DNA from: a virus
Virus record (IMG/VR): IMGVR_UViG_3300032116_001161
Location: 1 to 26,184 of that record
Direction: 5' to 3' (one strand)
Length of the DNA stretch: 26,184 nt
Positions 6,069 through 15,751 of this stretch are shown one piece after another. Position 1 is the first letter of the stretch. Each line of letters starts with the position of its first letter. The notes beneath the pieces are model-generated. The model was not told where the DNA came from, ran no database searches, and saw only the letters and a program-made list of their open reading frames with translations. The position numbers and the translations under genes are program-made.

Positions 6069-9000
6069 ATGGCAGGAGATGTAAATAGCAACATTTTTAT
6101 TAATGTTGATACTTCTTCGGCTATGGCACAACTTCGTGCCTTAGAAAAAGAATTAACTGCTCTTAACCGTGCTCTTGTAATAGGTACAAAAACTGCAGCG
6201 CAAGCGCAAGCAAAATATGCACAAGGATTATTACATAATGTAAACGCAACTGGTCAGTGGACAGCATCTATGACCAGAATGAAAACTGCTACAGAACAGT
6301 TTTCAACAGCACTCGATAGATCAAAATTATCACTCAAAGATTACTTTAGATATGGTGTTGCATCAACAAAAACATTTGGTAGAGTATTTGGTAGCGAATT
6401 TGACACAGTTTCTAAACTTGTTGAAAAACGTGTAAAAGTATTACAGCAACAATATGTTCAATTAGGTCGTGATGCTCAGGGTGCAATGAATGCCCTTAAG
6501 TTTACACCAAAAGCATTAAACTATAGAGATGTAACAACACAATTAATGTTGGCAACACAGCGTCAACAAATATTTAATAAGTTACTTGATGATGGATCTA
6601 CTAAGTTATTAAATTTTGGTAAGAATACTCAGTGGGCTGGTCGTCAGTTAATGGTTGGTTTTACTGTTCCTTTAATGCTTTTTGGAACACAGGCAATTAG
6701 AGTATTTAAAGAAATAGAAACAGAAACTATTAAGTTTAAAAAAGTTTATGGAGATATTTTTACTGATCCAGGACAAACAGATCTAGCATTAAAAAACATA
6801 AGAGCATTGGCTGATGAATATACTAAATATGGATTAAAGGTTTCTGAAACAATCAAGATGGCTGCAGAGGCAGCAGCAGCAGGTAATAGTGGAAAGCAAT
6901 TAGAAGAAATAGTAAACCAGACAAATAAGTTAGCCGTCCTTGGTGGTGTTACTCAAGAGAAAGCACTTGAGACTACAATTGCACTACAAAATGCTTTTAA
7001 AATTGATAGTAAAAATTTAGGTCAAACAATTAACTTTTTAAACGCTGTTGAAAACCAAACTGTTGTTGCCCTTGAAGATTTAACTGAAGCAATTCCACGT
7101 GTCGCTCCAGTTGTTCAACAGTTAGGTGGAGATGTTAAAGATCTTGCATTCTTTATGGCTGCTATGCAAGAAGGTGGTATCAGTGCAGCACAAGGTGCTA
7201 ACGCATTAAAGTCTGGTCTTGGTTCTTTGATTAATCCAAGTAAAAAAGCAGCACAGGCTGCTGCTGATGTTGGAGTTAATATTAAAGGAATTGTTGAAGC
7301 AAACCAGGGTAACTTAAGAAATATAGTTGTTGGATTTGCTCAAGCATTAGAGCCATTAACAGAATTGCAACGTACTAGAGTCATCGAAGATGTATTTGGA
7401 AAATATCAGTTTGCAAGAATTTCTGCTTTATTAAATAATATTACAAAAGATGGAACTCAGGCTGCTAGAGTTTTGCAATTAGCAAATGCATCTGTTGAAG
7501 AACTTGCAATTTTATCAGAGCGAGAATTAGGAACTCAAGCAAATTCTGCAATGAACAAACTTGTAGGTGCTACAGAAAGACTAAAGGCTGCAATTGCACC
7601 TATTGGAGAGGTATTTGCCAAAACACTAACTCCAGCAATTGAGTTTATTACTCGAATGGCTGAAAAATTTAATAAATTACCAGATGGGATTAAAAAGGGA
7701 ATTGCAGTAATTACTGCTGTAGTAGGTGGATTAGGACCAATATTTTTAATGACTTTTGGTTTGCTTGCAAATGCAATTGCAAACGTTATGAAAGGATTTA
7801 ATGTACTTCGTAAAGGATATCAGTCTTTAGCATATGGATCTAGCGATGCTGCATTAAAAACACAATATTTAACAAATGAAGAACTAGAAAATATTTCAAT
7901 AACAAATGCTCTTTATTCTTCTCATGAAAGATTATCGGCAGCATATAAAATAGAGTCAGCAAGTCTTGGAGCCTTAATTGCTCAATATCAGAGTGGAGCC
8001 TCAGCAATGAGGGCATTCTCTGCATCTAATCCAGGACTATTTATTCCTGGAAAAGGTGTTCCGCCACTTCGTCGTGCAGGAGGAGGTGTGATAAGTGGAC
8101 CAGGAACTTCTACATCAGACTCAATTCCAGCATACGTATCTGATGGAGAATACGTAGTAAATGCAAAGGCAGTAGATAAGTATGGAGTAGAGACATTTGA
8201 TGCACTAAATGCAAGAAAATATTCTACTGGTGGTCCAGTAATTGGTAAAGATGGAGTTCCTAGATTATTTGGTGGCGCATGGATGAACTCAATTCGTTCT
8301 ATGATGCCAAAGACAAGACTTGGTATTGTTCAGGATGGGTTTGCTTTATCTGGATTTGGCGGGGCAGCCAGAGCAACAACTAATGCATTATATTATCCTA
8401 ATTCTCCAAAATTAAAGAATTGGAGATCAATACCATGGGAAGATGACAAAGATGGTTTGATAATAAGAGACCCAGGTACTGGAGAAACATATAAGATTGC
8501 TAAATCAAAAAAGAAAGAGTTTGATGATGCTTTTGCAGAACTTGTCTCTGCTGGCGGAGTTCAAAAATTTAAAGATAGACCAAGCATGACTGCTGGCGAA
8601 TATTTAATACATAGATTACATAAATATCAAAAAGTTAAAAAGAAACCATTAAGACCTTCTAGCATATTTGGTCAGGTTGGATCAGCAGGTAAGAAAAAGA
8701 ATAAAAATGCTCCTTCAGAAGTTAAAAGTGCATTAACAAAGGCTGCAATGGCAGATCCAAGTTCAAATGCTGCAAAAGTTCTTAGGTCATTAAAATCTGA
8801 TATAGATTTTCTTGAAGATACTCCAAGGTTAACTGCTGAAGAAAAAAATACAATTAAAAAATATCTAACTGTTGATGTTGCCCATATAGATCCTAAAGAT
8901 AGATTCCTGTGGTCAACTAGAACAGGAAGTCGAGATGTTGGTGTAATTAATAGAACATTGGCATATGAAAGAAAAGGATATCCACTTAAAGGTTCTCATA

Positions 9001-12000
9001 TATTTACTGCTAAAGAGGCTGAAGATTTCCTTAATTATCTAAAAGTTAAAGAAATGGTTGCTTCTAATATGGGAACGCAACTTCCTGCAACACACAAAGC
9101 AGCAATGCTTCTTTTAGAAAGAAGAATAGCAAATGGATTTTATGATAAAGTTAAAATAAAAGATACTGATATTGGTTTGCAGTATAGATCATATAGAACA
9201 GATCCAGAAACACGCAAATCATCTATAGTTGATGAATTTGCTAAAGGTGGAAGAGTTAGAAAGTATGCTAATGGTGTATTTTCAGTACCTGGACCAAAGG
9301 GTGCTGGAGATGTTGTTCCTGCAATGTTGTCGCCAGGAGAAGCAGTAATTCCAACAGCACAAACCGCAAAGTATCAACCATTAATAAAATCTATCATTGC
9401 AGATAATGTTCCTGGTTATGCTGGATCAAATTTAGATGATCCTTGGGCAGATGATACAAGATATACAAATTATAGAACATCAAGAGCAGAGGCTAATGTA
9501 GATAGAATAGCAGAAAAAATAGCAGGAAAGATCGAAAGAGGTAAAACAAGAGGCGGCATTGTAGGAAGAATGTCTGCTCGTGCTGAAAGGGCAATAGTAA
9601 ATGCAGTTAATGCAGAACCAGTAAGATCAACTAAAGCAGTTCCTCCAGCAGTTGCACAACCGTTCATGGCACTTAATAATACCGTTGCTGCAAATACAGC
9701 AGCAGTTCAAGACGATACTGATGCAACAAGAACTTCTGCTAGAACTACTCAGCAAATAGCAAATGACGATAAAAAACTTAACAGAACACGTGGTGTTCGT
9801 GGATATATGCTTGGATATGGTAAAGTTCCAGATGTTGATCCAGAAACTGGAAGACGTTTAAGTTATCAAGAAAAACAGAACTATCGTCAAAATCAAAGAA
9901 TGCAAAGAGGACTAGGTCCTTCTATGGCTTTAGGTGCTGTTGCTTCTACTGCAATGATGTATGGAATGGCAAAGCCAGATAGTTTTGCTGGTCAAAATAT
10001 GAATTTACTTATGGGCGTAACTGCACTTGCAGGCATACTGCCATTACTTAATAGTCCATTAAAAATGATGATTGCATCTATTGTAGGGCTAGTAGGATTA
10101 TATAAAATGCAGTCAGCACAAATTAAACAGGCACTACTTGATGGAGAAGCACAGGCAAAAGCAATGTCTATGACCACTGCTAAACTAGAGTCTCTTGGCA
10201 AATATACAAATCAGGTCTCCATAACACAAGTTTCTGCTGCTCAACGTGCTAAAAGAACTACTGAGATTACGCCAGTCAATCAAACATTTGGTTTTAACTT
10301 TTTGGGATCTGAAACAGGCAAAGCCTTTATGTCAGAATTTAATAAAACTGTTAAAACTATGGGTACAGATGTTGCTGCAAAAAATTTAGCAAATCAATTA
10401 GGATCCGCAGTACAACAGGGTGTGTTAACAGCAGATCAAGCAGAATCTATTGCAACTAATATTGCTAGATCATTAAATGATACAGTGCTTGAGGCAAATC
10501 TTCGGGGTAGAATAATTGAACTTGTCGGACCTAACGGTATTAATTTATCCAAAAACCCATATGAATTAAATGTTAAATTGATGACTGATGCAAGAGAATT
10601 AGAACAACTTTCATTAAGTCAATTAAATAAAACAGCAGGCGATGTTAATCAAGGATTACTTGGCATTGGTGGTAAACGTGCAAACTTAAAGCCTGGTGGA
10701 GCGATTATGGGCAATCCACTTCAATGGAGTGAAACTGCACAACTTCAGGGTATTGCGGCTTCTGGAACTGCTGCCAGTTTACTCAAAGCGGCAAAAGTAG
10801 CAAGAGTTGCAAAATATGCTGCTGCTGCTGCAACTGGACCAGAAACTCTTGGAATTGGAGCAGTAGCATCACTTGTAATTGGAGAAGCAATTACTGCTTC
10901 CTTAGTCTTTGCAGCACGACAACTCCAAAGAGGTGAAGAAAAGAAGGTTATTGCAAAAGTTGCTGGACAACTTGCTGGAACAGTAGCGCAAAATCTATCA
11001 TTAAGCCAACAAGGTATTGATGCTATGAATGCTGAATATAATGCTTCCATACAAAATTTAGAAATTAGAAGACAACAAGCAAAAACTGCTAAAGAAAGAG
11101 CAAATCTTGAAGAACAAATCTTAGATCTAGAGACCAAACGAAATGATGCTATTAATAAATCAAGAGTTCAGCAGGCTAAAATAATTACAGACTCTGCAAA
11201 TTATATTGATCAACTGACTACTCAAGAAGCAAAAAACAAATATGCTGATGCTTATAAAGAACAACTTAGTCAAAAATTCAAAGATGATCCATTTTTAAAG
11301 GCTAGAGCAGATCAATTAACATCAAGTATGCAGGCTGCTAATCTTGATCAAAAGGGTACTATTCAAATTCAGGCTTTAATAACATCAGATCAACTTAGTT
11401 TAGGCCAGGCAGAAGCACTTGTTGCAACCTTAACAGCAGATAAAGGAGATTTGAAAAAAGAAATTGAATTAATTGTTAGAACAACAGGAACTGAAGGTCT
11501 TACAAGATTTGCCGAAATAGCACAGTACCTTGGTAAAAATGCACAAAAGAATTTAAAAAATATTGTTGATGCAAACTTATTAAGAGGATATACTGAAAGC
11601 GTAAATGATTTATACTCTGGCCTAGAAGAGTTAATTAAATTACCAGAGTTTGTCGGTATTAAGATTGATACAGAAATTGATCCAAATGATGTTATATTGC
11701 TTGAAAGAGTTGGCAGAGATGCAAACTCTCTTAAGAAAAAGTTTGATGGAAAACCAATTACATTAGAAGCATTACAGTCATATAAAACAGAATTAAATGG
11801 ACAAGGAGTAACTAATAATGTATTAGATACTGCAATTAAAAACTGGAAACTTCTTTCATCTCTTGATCCTAATGTAAGACTTCAAGCAATGATGACACTA
11901 GCAACATTAACTGTTAGTGATAGTATAAGTGGACAAATAACATCAGAACAAAAGGCTGCTTTTTTAAAAACTGAAAAAGGAAAGTCTCTTAAAGATTTTG

Positions 12001-15000
12001 CTAATTCTGGTCAGGGATATCAAGCAGATTTATTTGCTAAAGAGTTTGCAGCATATCAAAGTTCTGCTGCAGGACAAAAAGTAGCACAAACTTATACTGC
12101 CGATCTAATGAATAGAATATTTCCTCCAGCAAAAAATGATACAGTAAATAAACCAATCTCGACTGGGGATACAACAGGAGAGAAACAAGACACATCCTGG
12201 CTTTCTGATTTGTTGCAAAAACTTAAACTATTTAAAGAGGCTTCAATAGATGCAACTGGTAACTTTAAGCAACTGCTTGGACAGGTTCAAAAATACTTTG
12301 GGCCAAAATTATTTAAAGATAATCCAATGCTTGGAGCACTTGATAAACAAAGAAGTGCTATTGAAAAAATACAAACAGCAGCATCAAAGGCTGGAATAAC
12401 ACTTTCTAGTTCATTTTTAGATTTCTTAAAAGGTTTAGATGCAGAACAATTTGAGGAAATTACAAAACAATTATTTAATATTAATAAAGAAGGAGAATAT
12501 TCTCTCAAGGTATTCCCAGGTGTAGAAAAGGTATTAAATCGTTTAGCACCAGAAGATAGGCAATTAGAAGCAAGTCAGACAATAGTTGGAGCAATTAATG
12601 AAGCATTTAAGCAAGGAACCCTTGTAGACTTTATTAATTCTCAAAGAGAGTCAATTAAACAAACTGATGATCAAACAATTGCGTTTCAAAAATTAACAAA
12701 CGGAGTTCTTGGTTTTAAGATGAGCGCACAGTTAGCATCAGATTTTATAAAAAATAATAAAGATTTAACAGCAGATATTGCAAGCGGTGCGAAAATATTT
12801 TCTGAGGATGAAATTAAAGGAGTAACTAAATCTCTTAATGAGTATTATTCAACAATTGCAAAAAATAATATTACAAAAATATTGCCAGAAAAAAGTGCAA
12901 TACAGGATCAAATTACTGCCCTAAATACTCTTACAGCACAGGGAGTAGAATATGAAACTGCTCTTAACCTAATACAACAAGAAGGAATGGCAGCATATAT
13001 TGCTCTTAATCCAAAAGCAATTACTGAAGATTTAAAGGATTTAGTTTTAGAAACACAAAATTTATTAGACTTAGTAAAGGCATTAGAAAATACTAAGTTC
13101 TTTAAAGAAAGAACTGCAACAATTCAACTTAAAGAAGACTTTGCTGCAATTGCTCCATTACTTGTAGATATGGGCCTTAGTTTAAGTGATGTTAATGAAA
13201 TATTAAGTAATCCAAATCTTGCAAAAGCATTTATCCAAGATCTAAAAGATGGTAAGTTAGATGCAGAACAATTAAAGAAATATATTGATGAAATACCAGA
13301 ATCCAAAACATTTGATTTGCAAATTAAACTTTCTACAAGAGAAGGCCAAGAAGAGGAATTTGATAAGTTATTTAGCAAGGCTATGGAGTATTATGACTTG
13401 CTAGAAGGTAAGATTGAGGATGATTTTGAGCCATTACTTAAAAATGCTCAGGATGCTATTGATAAGACTCAAGAAAAAATTGACGGCATCAATAAAGAAA
13501 TACAAGACTATCAAGATAATATCGATGCAAAACAAAGAAAGATTGAATTAGAAATAACACGACCAATAGAAATATTACAGAAAGAGTCATCAGATTTAGG
13601 TAATGATCTTGATTTAATGAATAGAAGTGCTGATGAAATAACTAAGAGATATGATGAGCAGGCAGATGCTTTAACAAAAGTATTTGAAATAAATTCAAGA
13701 ATTGCAAATCAACAAAAGCAACAACTAACACTTGCAGATGCTTTATCTCAAGGTGATATTTCTGCAGCAGCCGCAGCAGCACAAGAAATGAGAGCATCCG
13801 AGATAGAGGCAATGAAAGAGGATCAATTAGGAGTTTTGGGTGCTGCAAAAGATCAACAGATTGCAAATCTAAGAAGTAAAGGTGGGCTAACTAGATTACA
13901 AATAGAAAATCGTCAGTTTGCAATTAGTCAGCAGGTGTATGAACTTGAAAAGAAACGAGACGCTCAGTTATTAGAAATTAGACAAATTGAAGATAAGATT
14001 TATGATATTAAAGTTGGAAGATTAAAACTTGCACAAGACGAATTAGATTTGGCCAATAAGACCTTAAAAGATTATCAGAAGCAAAGAGATGCTGCTATAG
14101 AGGCAATAGATAGGCAACGAGAAGTTTGGAGAGATGCTCAACTTGCAATTGGATTTGCAAGAATAGATGCTGGATATTATAATGATGTTATTGAATTTTC
14201 AAATACTCTTGTTAATTTAATGAAGGATGGATGGCTTGGAGTTGGAGATGCTATTCTTGCTGCTGTTTCTGCTCTTGCTCTTTATAATGCAGGACTTACC
14301 AAAAAACCTCTTACTTTTGAGCAAGCACAGGCACAGGCTCAAGGAACTTTAACTGGATATCTAGATAATTTCTATACTCAACTTGGAAATAACGATCAAA
14401 AGATAGTCGACCTAGAACTTAAGATTGCAGAAGCAATGGAAAGAGGAGAAGACACTACAGCATTAGAGGCAGAATTAGCAGCATTAAGAGCATCAACTGA
14501 AGTCCTAGCAGATAATATGTACGATGTGGGGACTGCACTTAGTAATGTTGATGATGCAACAACAATAGCAGGAATTAATGCAGCAGTTTCTCAGGCTACC
14601 AGTGTTGTAAAAAATCCTTATGGAGATATAGATATTGAATATGATGGACCATACTGGGTTCCTGGAGATGGTGAGGGTGGAGCAGGAGGAGACTTTATTC
14701 AAGTAGCCTCTAAAGGCGGTATTATAAAACCAAGATACCTTCGTAAAGGTGGATTAACAGGATCACTATATCGTTCAATGGGTGGAACAATACCACGTTT
14801 CTTAAATGGTGGATTTGCTAAAGGCACAGATACTGTTCCAGCAATGTTAACTCCAGGGGAGTTTGTAATGAGTAGGTATGCAGTAAATTCTCATGGAATA
14901 GATAAAATGAGAGCAATTAATAGTGGGGACTCAATAGGAGACTCAGTGTATAATTATAGTATTAATGTCAATGTTAAGTCTGATGCAAACCCTGACGAAA

Positions 15001-15068
15001 TTGCACGGGCAGTAATGACGCACATTAAGCAAGTAGACTCAAAGAGACTTAGAGGAGCAAACTTATAA
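6069..15068 (+). CDS. Tape measure protein, TP901 type, 2999 residues
   Basis: Sets tail length and is released at injection. Taking about 0.15 nm per residue, as known for this family, predicts a tail near 450 nm. Residues about 200-540 carry the conserved TP901 core (the ETIKFKKVYGDIF region through EELAILSERELGTQ). Hydrophobic segments lie near 195-214, 544-570, 1286-1301, 1314-1345 and 1595-1617. Long charged helices, probably coiled coils, lie near 1655-1705, 2445-2510 and 2560-2710. Three copies of a Pro-Ala/Gly-Glu motif lie at 671-706, 1060-1100 and 2905-2943. The region between copies 1 and 2 is an unassigned domain. The end, with VNVKSDANPDEIARAVM, is typical. An AGGAGG lies six bases before the ATG. 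The first few hundred codons mix CGT and AGA; later parts use mainly AGA. Confidence 0.93.
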   Translation: MAGDVNSNIFINVDTSSAMAQLRALEKELTALNRALVIGTKTAAQAQAKYAQGLLHNVNATGQWTASMTRMKTATEQFSTALDRSKLSLKDYFRYGVASTKTFGRVFGSEFDTVSKLVEKRVKVLQQQYVQLGRDAQGAMNALKFTPKALNYRDVTTQLMLATQRQQIFNKLLDDGSTKLLNFGKNTQWAGRQLMVGFTVPLMLFGTQAIRVFKEIETETIKFKKVYGDIFTDPGQTDLALKNIRALADEYTKYGLKVSETIKMAAEAAAAGNSGKQLEEIVNQTNKLAVLGGVTQEKALETTIALQNAFKIDSKNLGQTINFLNAVENQTVVALEDLTEAIPRVAPVVQQLGGDVKDLAFFMAAMQEGGISAAQGANALKSGLGSLINPSKKAAQAAADVGVNIKGIVEANQGNLRNIVVGFAQALEPLTELQRTRVIEDVFGKYQFARISALLNNITKDGTQAARVLQLANASVEELAILSERELGTQANSAMNKLVGATERLKAAIAPIGEVFAKTLTPAIEFITRMAEKFNKLPDGIKKGIAVITAVVGGLGPIFLMTFGLLANAIANVMKGFNVLRKGYQSLAYGSSDAALKTQYLTNEELENISITNALYSSHERLSAAYKIESASLGALIAQYQSGASAMRAFSASNPGLFIPGKGVPPLRRAGGGVISGPGTSTSDSIPAYVSDGEYVVNAKAVDKYGVETFDALNARKYSTGGPVIGKDGVPRLFGGAWMNSIRSMMPKTRLGIVQDGFALSGFGGAARATTNALYYPNSPKLKNWRSIPWEDDKDGLIIRDPGTGETYKIAKSKKKEFDDAFAELVSAGGVQKFKDRPSMTAGEYLIHRLHKYQKVKKKPLRPSSIFGQVGSAGKKKNKNAPSEVKSALTKAAMADPSSNAAKVLRSLKSDIDFLEDTPRLTAEEKNTIKKYLTVDVAHIDPKDRFLWSTRTGSRDVGVINRTLAYERKGYPLKGSHIFTAKEAEDFLNYLKVKEMVASNMGTQLPATHKAAMLLLERRIANGFYDKVKIKDTDIGLQYRSYRTDPETRKSSIVDEFAKGGRVRKYANGVFSVPGPKGAGDVVPAMLSPGEAVIPTAQTAKYQPLIKSIIADNVPGYAGSNLDDPWADDTRYTNYRTSRAEANVDRIAEKIAGKIERGKTRGGIVGRMSARAERAIVNAVNAEPVRSTKAVPPAVAQPFMALNNTVAANTAAVQDDTDATRTSARTTQQIANDDKKLNRTRGVRGYMLGYGKVPDVDPETGRRLSYQEKQNYRQNQRMQRGLGPSMALGAVASTAMMYGMAKPDSFAGQNMNLLMGVTALAGILPLLNSPLKMMIASIVGLVGLYKMQSAQIKQALLDGEAQAKAMSMTTAKLESLGKYTNQVSITQVSAAQRAKRTTEITPVNQTFGFNFLGSETGKAFMSEFNKTVKTMGTDVAAKNLANQLGSAVQQGVLTADQAESIATNIARSLNDTVLEANLRGRIIELVGPNGINLSKNPYELNVKLMTDARELEQLSLSQLNKTAGDVNQGLLGIGGKRANLKPGGAIMGNPLQWSETAQLQGIAASGTAASLLKAAKVARVAKYAAAAATGPETLGIGAVASLVIGEAITASLVFAARQLQRGEEKKVIAKVAGQLAGTVAQNLSLSQQGIDAMNAEYNASIQNLEIRRQQAKTAKERANLEEQILDLETKRNDAINKSRVQQAKIITDSANYIDQLTTQEAKNKYADAYKEQLSQKFKDDPFLKARADQLTSSMQAANLDQKGTIQIQALITSDQLSLGQAEALVATLTADKGDLKKEIELIVRTTGTEGLTRFAEIAQYLGKNAQKNLKNIVDANLLRGYTESVNDLYSGLEELIKLPEFVGIKIDTEIDPNDVILLERVGRDANSLKKKFDGKPITLEALQSYKTELNGQGVTNNVLDTAIKNWKLLSSLDPNVRLQAMMTLATLTVSDSISGQITSEQKAAFLKTEKGKSLKDFANSGQGYQADLFAKEFAAYQSSAAGQKVAQTYTADLMNRIFPPAKNDTVNKPISTGDTTGEKQDTSWLSDLLQKLKLFKEASIDATGNFKQLLGQVQKYFGPKLFKDNPMLGALDKQRSAIEKIQTAASKAGITLSSSFLDFLKGLDAEQFEEITKQLFNINKEGEYSLKVFPGVEKVLNRLAPEDRQLEASQTIVGAINEAFKQGTLVDFINSQRESIKQTDDQTIAFQKLTNGVLGFKMSAQLASDFIKNNKDLTADIASGAKIFSEDEIKGVTKSLNEYYSTIAKNNITKILPEKSAIQDQITALNTLTAQGVEYETALNLIQQEGMAAYIALNPKAITEDLKDLVLETQNLLDLVKALENTKFFKERTATIQLKEDFAAIAPLLVDMGLSLSDVNEILSNPNLAKAFIQDLKDGKLDAEQLKKYIDEIPESKTFDLQIKLSTREGQEEEFDKLFSKAMEYYDLLEGKIEDDFEPLLKNAQDAIDKTQEKIDGINKEIQDYQDNIDAKQRKIELEITRPIEILQKESSDLGNDLDLMNRSADEITKRYDEQADALTKVFEINSRIANQQKQQLTLADALSQGDISAAAAAAQEMRASEIEAMKEDQLGVLGAAKDQQIANLRSKGGLTRLQIENRQFAISQQVYELEKKRDAQLLEIRQIEDKIYDIKVGRLKLAQDELDLANKTLKDYQKQRDAAIEAIDRQREVWRDAQLAIGFARIDAGYYNDVIEFSNTLVNLMKDGWLGVGDAILAAVSALALYNAGLTKKPLTFEQAQAQAQGTLTGYLDNFYTQLGNNDQKIVDLELKIAEAMERGEDTTALEAELAALRASTEVLADNMYDVGTALSNVDDATTIAGINAAVSQATSVVKNPYGDIDIEYDGPYWVPGDGEGGAGGDFIQVASKGGIIKPRYLRKGGLTGSLYRSMGGTIPRFLNGGFAKGTDTVPAMLTPGEFVMSRYAVNSHGIDKMRAINSGDSIGDSVYNYSINVNVKSDANPDEIARAVMTHIKQVDSKRLRGANL
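8079..8186 (+). repeat. Tape measure PA-GE motif, copy 1
   Basis: Encodes tape-measure residues 671-706: a Gly-rich lead, then SDSIPAYVSDGEYVVNA. Shares the D-x-[IV]-P-A-x-[LV]-x-x-G-E-x-V pattern with the copies at 9246 and 14781. Known from phage tape measures as a recurring short motif; role unknown to me. Confidence 0.75.
8187..9245 (+). other. Unassigned domain in the tape measure between motif copies 1 and 2
   Basis: Encodes residues 707-1059. This part is polar and basic, with mixed strand/helix character rather than the long helices of the rest. It includes IIRDPGTGETYKIAKSKKK, a Lys-rich linker near 850-885, a TVDVAHIDPKDRFLWSTRTG segment and an LPATHKAAMLLLERR helix. It is flanked by two copies of the same short motif, which suggests a cassette. 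I do not recognise the fold and assign no activity. Confidence 0.45.
9246..9368 (+). repeat. Tape measure PA-GE motif, copy 2
   Basis: Encodes residues 1060-1100: GGRVRKYANGVF, then GDVVPAMLSPGEAVIPTA. Closest to copy 3 in the PAML-[ST]-PGE core. Confidence 0.75.
14781..14897 (+). repeat. Tape measure PA-GE motif, copy 3
   Basis: Encodes residues 2905-2943: GGTIPRFLNGGFAKG, then TDTVPAMLTPGEFVMSR. Lies about 55 residues before the C-terminus and about 1800 residues after copy 2. Confidence 0.75.
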
Positions 15069-15751
15069 TGTCAACGCTATCGTATATGACAGGTAGGAAA
15101 AAGTATCAAAGGCCACAAGCAATGCTTTGGGCCAATAATTCTGGTACATTAGTTTCTGCTCCAAAAGAAGGCGATCCAGATTTTAAGGTATATGTTCCTA
15201 ATGGATTAGAGATAGGACAAAATCCAGGTTCAGAGACAGATGAATCTGTATACAATCAATTTTTAATTTTATCTGACGACAATAGAAGTTCATTAGATTT
15301 TAATACTACGAGAATTGAAACAAGAGAAAGAATGATTAATGGAAGAATGAGATCTTATCATATTGCTGATAAGTTACAACTTTCAACATCCTGGCAAATG
15401 TTGCCATCACGATCATATTTTACTGTACCAGATTTTAATGCTACAACAGGAATTTCTCCAAACAATGGATATGGATTAAGTACTGGCGCAGATCTACAAT
15501 ATACAACAGATGGTGGAGCAGGTGGAGTAGAAATATTAGACTGGTACGAAAACCATCAAGGTCCATTTTGGGTTTATTTATCATATGATAAATATTCTAA
15601 TTTTGGAAAAGATTCTAAAGCATATGGACACTTAGGGCAATATAGTCAATTGATGCAAATGTACTTTGCAGATTTTACTTATAGTGTTGTAAAACGTGGT
15701 GGAAGTAACTTTGACTTTTGGAATATTTCTGTAACTCTGGAAGAGGTATAA
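15068..15751 (+). CDS. Minor tail protein, distal-tail (Dit)-like by position
   Basis: A 227-residue protein directly after the tape measure, where siphophages keep the distal tail protein that links the tube to the tip. It is strand-rich, with NGLEIGQNPGSETDESVYNQ near residues 45-64, an ERMINGRMRSYHIADKL segment (about 86-102) and a closing strand FADFTYSVVKRGGSNFDFWN. The 'FDFWNISVTLEEV' ending, in which a domain closes with a planar Phe-Trp pair and an acidic strand, is common in this tail-tip family. Start and stop both overlap neighbours as TAATG (15066-15070 and 15749-15753), and an AGAGGAG lies upstream. The Dit assignment is inferred mainly from order. Confidence 0.6.
   Translation: MSTLSYMTGRKKYQRPQAMLWANNSGTLVSAPKEGDPDFKVYVPNGLEIGQNPGSETDESVYNQFLILSDDNRSSLDFNTTRIETRERMINGRMRSYHIADKLQLSTSWQMLPSRSYFTVPDFNATTGISPNNGYGLSTGADLQYTTDGGAGGVEILDWYENHQGPFWVYLSYDKYSNFGKDSKAYGHLGQYSQLMQMYFADFTYSVVKRGGSNFDFWNISVTLEEV

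Noticed and set aside
10745-11137. Open frame of 130 codons on the - strand inside the tape measure
   Set aside because: Shadow of the strong + strand gene: no ribosome binding site, unusual Cys/Ser/Ala-rich composition and no neighbours on that strand. The same holds for the other - strand frames.
15718-15750. Earlier start for the large tail protein at 15718
   Set aside because: It would add 11 residues inside the preceding gene with no ribosome binding site; ATG 15751 follows GAAGAGG and overlaps the upstream stop as TAATG.
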